Origin: Scleromitrula shiraiana
Lineage: Eukaryota; Ascomycota; Leotiomycetes; Helotiales; Sclerotiniaceae
Assembly (NCBI GenBank): GCA_028455995.1
Contig: JABELC010000009.1
Location: 1,687,501-1,751,500 of the forward strand
DNA length: 64,000 nucleotides
Direction: 5' to 3'
How positions within the stretch are numbered: position 1 is the first letter of the stretch; the number at the start of each line of letters is the position of its first letter. The position numbers and the translations under genes are program-made. Positions 35,436 through 46,384 of this stretch are shown piece after piece. The notes beneath the pieces are model-generated. The model saw only the letters and a list, made by a program, of their open reading frames with translations. It ran no database searches and was not told the DNA's origin.

Positions 35436-36421
35436 ATGCCCATCTGTATCGAATGTCGTTATCCGACCTCTCAACTCTATACCGAGTATTCTGGAGGATC
35501 AACCGGCCATGGCGTGCGACTGACAGTATGTAAGAACTGTGGTCGATTTTGCGACAAATATGTTGAGCATGATTTTGTGGTTTTGTTTATAGATTTGGTT
35601 TTGATTAAACCGCAGGTATTTCCCCTGTTCTTTTGAGTATATATTTGATAGACTTGGTTACTAACTTTGGTTGCTGGGAAGGTTTATAGACATTTACTCC
35701 ATAATACATTGATGCGCGAACGGGATCAATTCGATGTATGTTCTACCTTGCTTACTGTGCTTACGGTCCCAAATACTGATTTCTATTCAAGCCCTCCATA
35801 GTACGTCTTGGAATACTTCTTCTTCTATTCGACGTATATTTAACCTGGGCTCGTATTGAAAAACAAACCTCCTCCCCTAGCGTTCCCATCGAATCCAACA
35901 ATTCCAATTTCCTTCGTCTGGCCGCCCAACCCATTGTTTTCCAATATGTATTCTTCCTAATACTCTGCGCCCTGTCTACCTTGAGTTTCCACCTCTCTAT
36001 CCGATTCCTCACCTCTTCTCCATTCTCACCCCTCGTATTCTTTGGTTTCCTTCCAAAGTATAGCCGTCCGAATTCCGTATCCACTGCCCTCCTCGTCTCG
36101 TCGTCCACGAAACTCTTCCCTATTCTTATGGTGATTTGGGAATATGATGTTCCGGCAGCGGCGCGGAGCTTGGGCTGGGCAGTCGTGGCGAATAACGTGG
36201 AGGCATTGAAGATATTGTTGGATTGCGGATATGGAACTGCAGCAATATTGGCGGCAGTTGGAGCGATTAGTAGATGGATGGTTGGGAGGAGCATACTTTG
36301 GGCAGTAGGATTGGATGGCGTTGATACTGTTGGAGATTCGGGTGTGGCGGCGGATGGAAAGGCTTTATGGGCGGTAGTAGAATTGGGAAGAGAATGGGGT
36401 GGGAGGTTAGGTCTGGGGTAG
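35436..36421 (+). CDS. ARV1: ARV1 sterol/lipid homeostasis protein
   Basis: Exons 35,436-35,615, 35,682-35,735 and 35,792-36,421, introns 66 and 56 bp, 287 residues. The N-terminal ARV1 homology domain is clear: CIECRYPTSQLYTEYSGG and CKNCGRFCDKYVEHDFV carry the two CxxC zinc-type pairs, followed by LIDLVLIKPQVYRHLLHN, where the join across intron 1 restores the conserved KPQVYRHL. Multiple membrane segments follow (for example VRLGILLLLFDVYL and FQYVFFLILCALSTL). By family ARV1 is an endoplasmic-reticulum membrane protein involved in sterol and GPI-precursor trafficking. The start at 35,436 matches the family's very short N terminus (MPICIEC). It converges with VMA9; 522 bp separate their stop codons. 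Confidence 0.93.
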
Positions 36422-36943
36422 GACCGCAAGGATGGAATTAATATTATGAATTTGATGATCATATACACTGCTCATAGAATCGAGCTAATCCGATTTTCAA
36501 TACCTCCCCAAAATCCAAACATTCAATCATATGTAGCGCCTCTTGTTTCGAATATTTGTTTAGACCCGAATACTGAAATGTTTCTTAAACTAATCCGAGT
36601 TCGAATATTTATTAACAACTCGAATGTGAAATGAAATCAGAATTGAGCATATTTGATATCATAGAAGGGTCGCCAAACAGACCTCGTTACTTGCATGTAA
36701 ACCGAACAGTCTTCACTGTGAACAATCATCACATAAATATGATTCGACACGTATGCATGTTCCCAAATCCATTTATCTGTGTCCGGACGCATTCCATTCC
36801 TACAAGTAATCCCGATCAATATACACAGGCTTCATTTGCATCCATCTACCAAGTCAAGCCCATCCCAAAGACGCCAAATTATACACCGAACCATCAATTC
36901 TTCCGCATCAATCTCCCAACAAGATTCCCACTTCCTTCAGGTA
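36422..36943. other. Convergent spacer, ARV1 / VMA9
   Basis: Lies between two convergent genes, so it should hold both 3' untranslated regions. Frames seen here are low quality and overlap on both strands. No RNA gene recognised. Confidence 0.5.
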
Positions 36944-37492
36944 TCAAAGCTTTTCCATTTGACTCATATGATGTGCAGCCTCCGGTCTCAAATCCCCCCT
37001 TCTCGGCACGATAAGTGGATGCCATTGGGCTAAAAACGTAATCGCTATTACCATCGTCAGTACTGTATGATTCCAGATCTTCTACCTTCATCATATCCAT
37101 AGATTCGAATAAACTCAACAGGAATGCGAAATACAACATACCCCACATGAGATAGCAACTTGCGAAGGACAGGATGAGAGAACTGCGCCAGATTCTGCAT
37201 TTCAAATTCATTAGCAACGAGATTCGGTCCAATTCAATCCACCGCGCAAACATCCCGCAATGGACAATGCAAAGATGGATATTAGAGTGAGGTAATGTGC
37301 TACCGAAAGACATACGTTTGAGTTTCGCCTTTAGGAGAAAGGAACCATGCTGCAACAGAGGCGAGTACAACGATGATGAGGCCGATGATGATACTCCAAC
37401 TATCAAGTTCCCGATATATTAGCAATCAATTCTATCTCGCAGATTCGCAGTCCATCAGGCGATAAATAGACATTAGCATACCCGTTTGCCAT
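36944..37492 (-). CDS. VMA9: V-type ATPase subunit e (Vma9)
   Basis: An 82-residue protein in four exons: 37,492-37,482 (only 11 nt), 37,399-37,316, 37,194-37,142 and 37,044-36,944, with introns of 82, 121, 97 bp. All joins preserve frame and together give the recognisable text MANGWSIIIGLIIVVLASVA, then AWFLSPKGETQTIWRSSLIL, SFASCYLMWAITFLAQWHP and LIVPRRGDLRPE. Two hydrophobic helices flank the conserved PKG and WRSS elements. By family, subunit e sits in the membrane Vo sector of the vacuolar proton pump and is needed for its assembly. Without splicing, the reading frame encodes an unrelated, misleading 170-residue product (36,894-37,406), so automatic predictors may miss this gene. Confidence 0.93.
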
Positions 37493-37801
37493 ATTGATTA
37501 TTAGGTGTTGTGAGCTTTGTTCGGAGTCAACTCAAGGCTGTTGTTCTGTTTTGAGGTTGGTTGACAGTAACAGGGAGCTTAGATTGCCTCGCGCTAAGGT
37601 TTTGCCTTGGCGAGATGTCAGCTCTTTCTTCGTGAGAACCTTCCGAGATTTACTTCCGAGTTCGAATATTTATTTTATCTTATGGTACATAATCAAAATG
37701 AAAATTCGTTTATTACTGTCAATTTATGTGTCATGATGTTACTTGAATTTATTTCTTAGTTTTGGTCCTACTTTTGCTACATAAATCACTTTTAAGAGAA
37801 T

Positions 37802-38780
37802 CTAGTTCTCAAATGGGAGACCAGCCTCTTTTCTAACAGCTCCATAAATTCCAGCAATGTCCCCAGCTGCACCCTTGTGCTCCTTTACTTGTGCCAGATG
37901 AGCATCCGCTACTTCAACAGCCTTCATTCTGGTACCAGAAGCCTCTCCCAATGAAATAGCATGTCTTATATCCTTTCTAGCTAAGTCAACCGCGAACAAT
38001 GGTTCCTCACGTTTGTGGTAATCGCCAGAAGTCATTCTTCCTGAGTATGCGGTATATGGACCTGAGAATACTGCCTCAACAAACTTATGGAGGTTCTCAG
38101 TTCCAAGTCCGGACTTCTCTGCAAGAACATGACCTTCAGATAATGTCTCAACCATGTTGAAAATGAAAGTATTTCCAATAACCTTCATCAAAGCAGCCTT
38201 CGATACTGGTTCACCACCAAAGTCAACGTTCGCCTTGGCCATAACTCCTACGGTATATGGCTTGACTTTCTCAACACTCTCCTTGGCTCCAGCAAGAACA
38301 GCAATAAGCATACCGCTATCTGCCATAGGAGGAGCACCAAAAACTGGACATGCAACGAACTCGTTACCAGCAGCAATAAGTCTCTTAGCTAATGCCTCAG
38401 AAGTATCTGGGTGCACAGTTGAGCAATCGACGAACAACTTTCCTGACGGTTCATCTTTGAGAGCGGCATCAACAATCTCGTTAATGGCAGCATCATCACC
38501 GACACAAGTGAAGACGATATCGGATTTAGAAACGAGGTCTGGGATTGAGTTGGAGACGACAGATTTTCCAGCTGGAAGTGTGTTGCTAAGATCTTCTGCG
38601 CGCTTTGCGGAACGGTTGTAGATTATGAGGGGTTTTTCGAGTTGACCTTTGGTGGCAAGGTTCTTGCACATGCCCTATAGTACGTATTGCGTTAATTATC
38701 TTTCTTGATGCGGGGGTAGCCCGAACTCCGCTTACTCTGCCCATGCTACCAAGACCAATCCATGCTAATTGAGGTGACAT
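37802..38780 (-). CDS. NAD(P)-dependent beta-hydroxyacid dehydrogenase
   Basis: Two exons, 38,780-38,736 and 38,674-37,802, intron 61 bp (GTAAGC...TATAG), 305 residues. The first exon supplies the Rossmann start LAWIGLGSMGR, followed by GMCKNLATKG across the join. Family motifs are present in order: the cofactor glycine motif (about 8-14), the substrate-site strand FVDCSTVHPDTSE, CPVFGAPPMADSGMLI, and a Lys in SKAALMKVIGNTF at the position of the catalytic lysine. It belongs to the 6-phosphogluconate/3-hydroxyisobutyrate dehydrogenase superfamily (NAD-binding domain 2 plus all-helical C-terminal domain). The true substrate cannot be told; 3-hydroxyisobutyrate, tartronate semialdehyde or glyoxylate-type acids are all possible. 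No mitochondrial presequence is obvious. Confidence 0.88.
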
Positions 38781-39470
38781 TTTGGTATTCTGTGAGGGAT
38801 TTTCTTCAAGGTTTCAGATGTGATGCGAGTGATATGTATATAAAATATGCAAGTGAGAAAGTAGTGTTAGAGTTATTTTATGATTTTATCCAGTTCTTTG
38901 GACGGATATGGAAGGTACTGTTTTTATATCAACTTTGAGGTTCATGATTACGAACCGTTTCGTGGTTTAATGATATCCGCTATGGATTGGATTTGGCTGC
39001 AAGTTACTGGAAATGGAGCGGAATGGTCGTCGGCATTTCTACCGGCTCCACTAGATTATGGAATTGGAAAGTACTTCTCCTAACACCGAAAATACTTGTG
39101 ACTTTCCATAGTCTTGTAGATACTGTATATCAATCAATTGATGTTAATGTGGATGATGGATGCTGAGAGAAATCTAACCCCCTTTTCATCATTTAAGTAA
39201 GAATTCGGTTAACTTGAAGTGGAAGTCAGATATAAGTCAGATTGAAGTGAATTCAGAAGGATTTCAAATTGAAGTAATCATCCAAAGATTCAATCGATGA
39301 ATGTTCAAATGTTGGTTTGAATCATTGATGTTCTCGGTACCAAAAATACATATGTCATTATTGTGGCTTGAATTTATCAATCACGTGTAATTGTGGCTAG
39401 TAAAACGGTAGTATGGGTATGGTAGTATGGGTTTATCTCATCCTCAGACCCTTGGAGTTGAACTGAATAA
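38781..39470. other. Spacer upstream of the dehydrogenase gene
   Basis: Promoter side of the dehydrogenase gene, ordinary composition, grading into an AT island at about 39,470. Contains short repeated words TGAAGTGAATTCAGAAG and a duplicated GGTAGTATGGGT at 39,408-39,432. No gene called. Confidence 0.45.
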
Positions 39471-40450
39471 TAACTTAGAATATTATAATATAAGAAAATT
39501 ATTAATACTTTAATATAAAAATGACTTATTTTTTAATTAAAACAAATTTAATACTACAAAAATCTAAAGCACTTTAAGCATTTTTTTAATAAAAAACTAA
39601 TTTTGTTTAATAAAAGTATTTTAATATTATATTTTTATTTTTTAATTATAATTTATTAAAAAAAGAATTATATTATTTGAAAGTTTTTATCTATTATTAT
39701 CTATATAATCAATATTAAATATTTAAATTATATAATTGATTTAAAATTTTATTTTTAAAAATTTTATATAAATAAAGTTTGTTTTAAATTTAAATTTATT
39801 TAATTTCTCTATCTTTAATATTTATATATTAATGATAATTTTAAACTTAATCAAATTGTTATTTGAAATTAAATATTCTATAGATCTATAGATTGTATTA
39901 GCAATGTTGTAGTAATATTAAAAAAAGTTAAAATAATTAGAGTTAAAGTTGGATTTTAAAATAAAATGCTTTAAGTTTAAGATATATATCTTAAAAATAA
40001 TAAAGCATTTATTTTTTTAAAAATTAATAATTACAATTTTTTTTAAAAAAAAAATTTATATAATAAAAATCAAATTGATTAAATTTTTTTAATATATTAT
40101 TAGATTTATTTAAAAAAATTATAGTTATTAATTTTTAAAAAGATAAATATTAATAATGATTTAAAAATATTTATATTTAAAAATGCATTTTTTTTAAATA
40201 TATAATTATATTTTAATACTTTAAATTATAATAATATAATATATATAATTATAATCAAAAAATCTATTTTTATATATATAATTAATTTTAATAAATCATA
40301 ATTATTAATTAATTAATTATTATATTTTAAAAAATCATTAATTCATCGATTTGTTTATATTTACATCAAAACAACGATTAAATACTCTCAAACCCTTCAA
40401 TACACTTCAAATAAAAAATGAATATTATTAGTCAAAAAATTTTTATATAA
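39471..40450. repeat. AT-rich RIP-type island
   Basis: About 1 kb of A/T-only sequence set sharply between ordinary flanks. No open frame of protein-like composition. It looks like an old, fully eroded repeat copy. No clear inverted termini related to the 23,147-24,127 element were found by eye. Confidence 0.8.
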
Positions 40451-40680
40451 AGCAATATATTGAAGAGTCTAAGAATGAGATAAGTATGGGTGTGGCACCA
40501 GCATCCCGTTAGTTCAGTTGAAATATAAATATTGGCTCATCGCTTTCTCTCTTTGTAACGACAATTTATTTTATCTTTACATACACACAAATACACACAT
40601 TATGAATTCACTAATTATTTGACCATATTTTATTTACTTTTCTTTGAAACATATACGTCAATTTTGAATTAGTATTCAAT

Positions 40681-43017
40681 ATGATATTGCAAAATCTTGC
40701 CCTCAAGAAGGGAAAGAAAGTAGCTGGTTACAATGTGAGTCAATGTTAAATATGCTGTGGAACCTTGCTAAAACATCCGCAAGCTTCAATTCTGGACGAA
40801 GCGCACGAACCGTTTTGAAATAGGTATCATTAATAGACGCAATTATGCCGGCAACTCTGCAGCAAGTCGAGTGAAATTGGAATCAGCAAAGGAAAACTGT
40901 AAAAAGCTTTACAACCAACATGAAGCCAATAAAAGGTCTCAAGAGATAGTAGAGAGGGTATGTTGTGCCATTGACTTACGTAGGTTCGTTTCTAATGTTT
41001 GCAGGCCTTCTTTTTATCACTTTTTGGTTCCTCCGCTACGAACAGAGAAGTACGATCCTATCTCCAAAGATTCACACCCCCAAAGGCTTCGCACCCGAAT
41101 TTGCTCGAGCAAAAAGTAACAAATCAACTACCAAACGAGAATGGAGTTAACTTGGGAGGTTTTTATGGCATTGCAAGAGCTATGGTGGATAGTCCAAAGT
41201 TTGTACAACAGCCCGCGCAAGTCACCGATCCTTCAACAGAACCACCTTTACATCTCGCATTGGTAAAGATTAGGGCACCACAGTCATTGGATGATGATAC
41301 ACTTAATGGGGTGGGAAGAACACTATCGCAGCTTGGCAGACTCGGTCTAGCCAGCGTTATAGTAATGGATTGTGAAGACGGCATGGGATTAGATTCGAAA
41401 GAATCCAAACTCGAATGGAGAACCATGGTCAAAAAACAGGCAATTCGTATAGTGGATGCCATTAATGCCAGCGGAAGATCAGAAGCGAGGCTAGCAGATA
41501 ATGTGATAGGTGTATCAGAGGAGGCATTGGACACTGATCACCATGCTTGTCTAAAAGGTAGGGCACATGTCACATTACGCAAGTTTTTGATGACTCCCTT
41601 GAGAAGAGGAGTATTTCCTGTTATTCCTCCAATAGGATATACGGATGAGACGCAATTAGCAGTACCAATTAGTTCCAGTGACGTGGTTCTTGCCCTCACA
41701 AGAGAATTTGCTGGGCTAGACTCAAAAGCACCACCGGACGAGAGCCCCATTGCTACAAAAGAGCGCTTGCAAGCTTTACGAAGTGAGGTATCACTTGATC
41801 GCTTGATTATACTAGATCCTTTGGGGGGTATTCCAACATCTGATCGAAAAAATGGATACCATGTGTTCTTAAACATGGAGCAAGAATATGAACTAGCAAA
41901 ATCGGATCTTTGGAAGACTGGCGGTGTCTTTGGTGAAACAATTCCATCCAAGGGTCAAGGGGAAAGTCAATTGTCGGGCTTTGGGGTTGGAAATCCATTC
42001 TCAAATTTCGCCAAACAAGAATTTGGAAGCTCTTCACAAACATCATCCCACCTTCAGGGAGATACAGCCCCAGGCACAAAATTCCATCTGGAGAATTTAG
42101 ATTTGGCTAGAAAAGTCCTATCTATGCTTCCACCTAGCTCATCTGCCTTGTTAACTACACCCGACGAAGCTGCAAATTCTGGCAATCAGCCAAAATTTAT
42201 GGTAGCTGGAGTCGGCACACGACGACAACGAAATCCACTTATTCATAACCTACTTACAGACAAGCCAGTGTTCTCATCTTCTTTACCTATCGGAAGATTA
42301 AGCACATCCGAAACGACGAAGCCGTCTCCTAATCTTACCCCTACGACTTTTGCAAAACATGGAATGCCAGTCATAACTTTCCCGGACCCGAGAATCACTC
42401 CATGGCAACCACCTATTCCGGGAGTACCGCAATTAAAGTTGACCGATCCTCAGATAGATCTTCCACGCCTAGTACACCTCATTGAAGATTCATTCAACAG
42501 GAAACTCGATGTACAAGATTATTTAAGACGTGTTAATGATCGCATAGCTGGTGTGATTATAGCCGGCGAGTATGAAGGAGGTGCATTACTGACTTGGGAG
42601 TTACCACCTGGTGTTCCTGACGATGGGAGTGAAGAAAGTCGTCGAAGAATGGTACCATATCTTGACAAGTTTGCCGTACTTAAAAGAAGTCAGGGTTCTG
42701 GTGGTGTGGCAGATGTTGTGTTCAAATCTATGGTCCGAGATTGTTTTCCGAGTGGTGTTTGCTGGAGGAGTCGAAAGGTATGAATTTCACTATTGTCTAA
42801 TGTTTATCTATATGTATTGACTTCATTATAGGATAACCCGGTGAACAAATGGTACTTTGAACGCAGCAGAGCTACACTTAAATTGCCAGATACAAACTGG
42901 ACAATGTTTTTCACGACCCCGGAACAGAATATGGATCATCAAACCTTTAAAGATTATGAAGCAGTTTGCAGGACGATTGAACCATCTTGGGCCGATAAAG
43001 CTGGGCCTCAAGATTGA
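40681..43017 (+). CDS. ARG2: Mitochondrial N-acetylglutamate synthase
   Basis: Four exons: 40,681-40,734, 40,784-40,957, 41,005-42,777 and 42,832-43,017; introns 49, 47 and 54 bp; 728 residues. The product acetylates glutamate with acetyl-CoA, the first step of arginine synthesis. The N terminus is basic and hydrophobic with a likely presequence cleavage region near RRNYAGNSAASR. An amino-acid-kinase-like region (about 130-470) contains LHLALVKIRAPQSLDDDTLN and LDRLIILDPLGGIPTS; the C-terminal GNAT-type catalytic domain (about 530-720) contains GGALLTWELPPG, LDKFAVLKRSQGSGGVADVV and NPVNKWYFERSRATLKLPDT. Exons 2 to 4 are secure; exon 1 and the exact start rest on frame agreement only. A 6-codon upstream frame (40,603-40,623) has no known role. 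Confidence 0.92.
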
Positions 43018-43802
43018 TAGGTTCTCCAAGAATTTCGAGGTCTAGAAATATCGGTACTCGATGTCTCTCGGGTTAATTTACTTTTACTCAAATGACATCA
43101 TAGACTCGACTCGACTACTCGAGATGAGACACAAGAGTCCGCTATGGAAAATATCTGGTCCTGGGCACGGCTAGTAATATTGATCTTTGGGGATATATTT
43201 TGGGAGCAACATGATGTGGTTACCTCAGGTAGAGGGAATGTTTCACAGCCACATTGTTAGAAAATTAGCAGGTGGTGGAACAGCTACGACAATAGACCAC
43301 ACACATATCCAGGGACATAGAAAGTTTAGCTGGGATATTGTATGCGGAGAAAAGTTGGATTGGGGACAGATAGTTGGGCCGGGCGTGCTGTCGCACCCGA
43401 AGATAAATAGTTATATTTGATGATCTGACGGTTGCGGCTGATGATGGGAAATACTCGAGTATATTGTGTCAAAAGTCGGAAGAACAAAGGACAATAGATT
43501 AATTCAAGAGTAATAAATACCCAAATTCAAACCAAACTAACCATGCACCGAGTGAATATACTTGATACTTAAAATATAAATCTGCCTTGTAGGATTCAAT
43601 ATTTGGATTACCCAAACGGTTGTTTCTGATAGAAAACTTGCTTATCTCTCACGTGAAACCGTTATATTTAGGCGAAGGAAGCTGTTGATCTTAGATTCCA
43701 GGTTGACGCAACCTCCACGACACCTCCAAACAAAGGCTCAACTGTCATACAGTTTACAGAATATCGCATAAACAAATACGACAGTGCATGAACTAGAAAA
43801 CA
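43018..43802. other. Intergenic, nothing convincing
   Basis: Spacer between two genes on the same strand. A 77-codon frame (43,187-43,420) has no recognisable motif or start context. Should contain the ARG2 terminator and the BAR gene promoter. Confidence 0.45.
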
Positions 43803-45083
43803 ATGGATTTCTCAAAATTCCAAGCATTTGGCAAGAATGTCTCGTAAGAACACTTCCCAAGCTTTCCAAGCACCCAGGTTCTCAGGGATACTAGCAGCAG
43901 GACCAACAATAGCTAATCATTAAATATATAGAGCCTCATTCACACCTTTCGCCGCTCGTACCCAGCAATATGTGAAGGAAAGACTCGGACAATCCGAGGA
44001 TAAGGTGATACAAAATGTTATACTGCATGAAGGGAATCGCGCATTAATATGGTTATAGACGCAACTTCCTCCCGATTATATCGAGTTGGAGAAGAGAGTT
44101 GATGCTTTGAAGAAAGTTCATCAAAAGATGCTAGCTGTTACTTCACAATACTCTCACGAAGCATACGATTATCCACAGAATTTAACCGAATCGGTAAGAT
44201 TATCTTTCCCGTCTTGACACCCCAGCACATAAGAAAAGAAACACCAGCTAACATTTATCTCCCTCACCACAAAGTTCAACGATCTCGGTCGCACCGTTTC
44301 CGAAAAAGTTCAACTCCTCTCATCTGCTACATCCCCCGCCGAAGCACAAGCCGCACTCACTGCCCCTCCATCCGCCAAACCCCAACCCAAAACTTTCAAC
44401 CATGCCATCGCTCGCGCATCCCTCGCATCCAGCCAAATCCTCCAAGAGCAAAATGCCTCCGGCGGCGACGATCCATTAGCCACCGCTCTCGAGAAATACG
44501 CATTAGCAAGTGAACGTGTCGGTGAAGCCCGCTTAGCGCAAGATTCGCAGATCCAATCTCGTTTCCTTGCAGGATGGAGCACAACCCTTAATACCAATTT
44601 GATGTTTGCGACGCGTGCGAGAAAAAGCGTAGAGAATTCGAGATTATTGCTCGATGCTGCGAAGGCTAAGGGTAAGAACCCCGGTTGGCATTTACCGGGA
44701 CAGGCACCTCCTCAGCGTGATGGACATGAGGATGAGGTTGCGAGTGAGGAAGCCAGAGTTGAGATTGAGCAGGCGGAGGATGAATTTGTTGGTCAGACTG
44801 AGGAGGCTGTTGGCGTTATGAAGAACGTATGTTATATTGAATCTTCTTACATTCCGTCACTATTAACCCTCCCCTCTCTCGTAATGTATATGCTAACAAA
44901 TAAACTCTCACAAAATAGGTCCTTGATACCCCCGAGCCCCTCCGTAACCTCGCCGATTTAATCGCCGCCCAACTCGAATACCACAAAAAAGCATACGAAA
45001 TTCTCAGTGAACTCGCACCTATCGTTGATGGACTTCAAGTTGAGCAAGAAGTGAGACGCTCCGAGGCATTTTCCGCCGAATAG
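43803..45083 (+). CDS. BAR-domain protein, Gvp36-like
   Basis: Five exons: 43,803-43,843, 43,932-44,004, 44,059-44,193, 44,275-44,826 and 44,919-45,083; 321 residues. All joins keep frame and recreate family text such as FAARTQQYVKERLGQSEDK, TQLPPDYIELEKRVDALKK, YSHEAYDYPQNLTESFNDLG and ALEKYALASERVGEARLAQD. The protein is almost entirely helical, as expected for a BAR dimer that senses or shapes membrane curvature. It most resembles the fungal group containing yeast Gvp36, a Golgi/vesicle protein needed for endocytosis and vacuole integrity; function here is by family only. The start (MDFSKFQAFG) agrees with the usual MDFSK opening. Confidence 0.9.
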
Positions 45084-46384
45084 ATATTTTTCTATTTTCC
45101 TCCCTTTACATTGTTATTGTTATTGTTTTTCTTCTTTCTTCATCTTATCATTTGTCATTTGTCATTAGAGTTAGCTGATGAAGCTCCTTTCTTATTTGTA
45201 GGCTAGTTATCGGAAGAATCGTGATGGTGGGAATGCTTAGATATGATATCAAATCCAGAGAGAGAAATGAGAATGAGAATCCGAATGAACACAAAAGAGA
45301 ATACAAATTATGAGATATCTAAGAATTGAGACGAATCGTTTCTAACTAGTCTTTTGTTTTCTGTGTTCTGTTTTTTGAATTTGAGAAAGACAAGGGGAGG
45401 GATTCATGTGCTTCAACGAGGGTGGGTAGTCGGAAGGATGGATTGATGAAGGGTATGTTATGCTATTATCTGGGATGGGTGTAGGATGCGTGTAGTAGAT
45501 TTTAAGTGCAAGCTGCGTGTATGGCGGGAGTTCTCTTTTCTTTTTCTTCCCTTTCCTTGCCTTGCCTTGGATTTTAGGAAGAGTCATCTCATATGGATGG
45601 ATGGATGGATGAATGGATGAATGGATATTCTTTGAATGCAAATGCAAGTTCGTCTTTTGGTTCTAGTTCTTGTTCTGGTGCTGATGCTGGTGTTTCTTAT
45701 GAGATGATATGGTGATACGATTTGTGTTCTTTACTTGACCGTCCACTTTTAATACGTTATAAGTGGGCGGGATTTAGACATGCTGTTGAAGGTATGTTTG
45801 TTTATGTTTTGGGTGTTTGATTAAACATAGTAATCAACGCAAGAAAGTACAAAGGAAAGAAAATGGGATTGTCGTCTACGGGCAATTTTTACGAAGTGCT
45901 TAAGATTCTCCTCGTATGCGTAGATATGCATATAGGCCCATCGTCTCCAGCATTCTAATTAATGATGAGGTTCCATGCAGATGATATAGCATAGATATAC
46001 GTGCTAAGGTGACATAAAATTACCTACCTTGTACACTTTAGTTGGAATATCTGTATCTTGAATAGACAGTTTAAGTAGGAATGACTTGGTTCCAAGGATG
46101 TTTGAATGTTTGCATTCTGGATAGGGACTCAAAATTAGTTGATTTGAGATGTATTCGAATTTTTATATTTTAATGGGACATTTAGAAATGGAATAGCTGG
46201 ACAACGACTCACTCGCGTTGGAGTTGGACGTGATGGGTGGACGGACGGACGGCTGGCTGGCTGATACTGCATGGCATTCAAATCTAAGAAATATTTAAAT
46301 AGATTCAAGCTACCCTTTATCTGTCAAGTTACTGCCAAGTACCCCAAATTAAATCTTCCCAAAATACTACTGTTCTTCTCTCTT
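45084..46384. other. Spacer with simple repeats
   Basis: No gene seen. Contains GGATGGATGGATGGATGAAT-type repeats near 45,595-45,625, a GGTTCTAGTTCTTGTTCTGG stretch near 45,660, and GGACGGACGGCTGGCTGGCTG near 46,238. The 101-codon minus frame 45,342-45,647 encodes repeat-driven His/Ser/Ile text and is rejected. Confidence 0.5.

Noticed and set aside
36894..37406. 170-residue minus-strand product over VMA9
   Set aside because: It reads through two introns; the spliced frame gives an exact subunit-e protein.
40603..40623. Arginine attenuator-type upstream peptide before the N-acetylglutamate synthase gene
   Set aside because: The short frame encodes only MNSLII with none of the attenuator residues, and that peptide belongs to the carbamoyl-phosphate synthase small-subunit gene.
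43187..43420. 77-codon frame downstream of ARG2
   Set aside because: No family text, no conserved context; probably chance in the ARG2 3' region.
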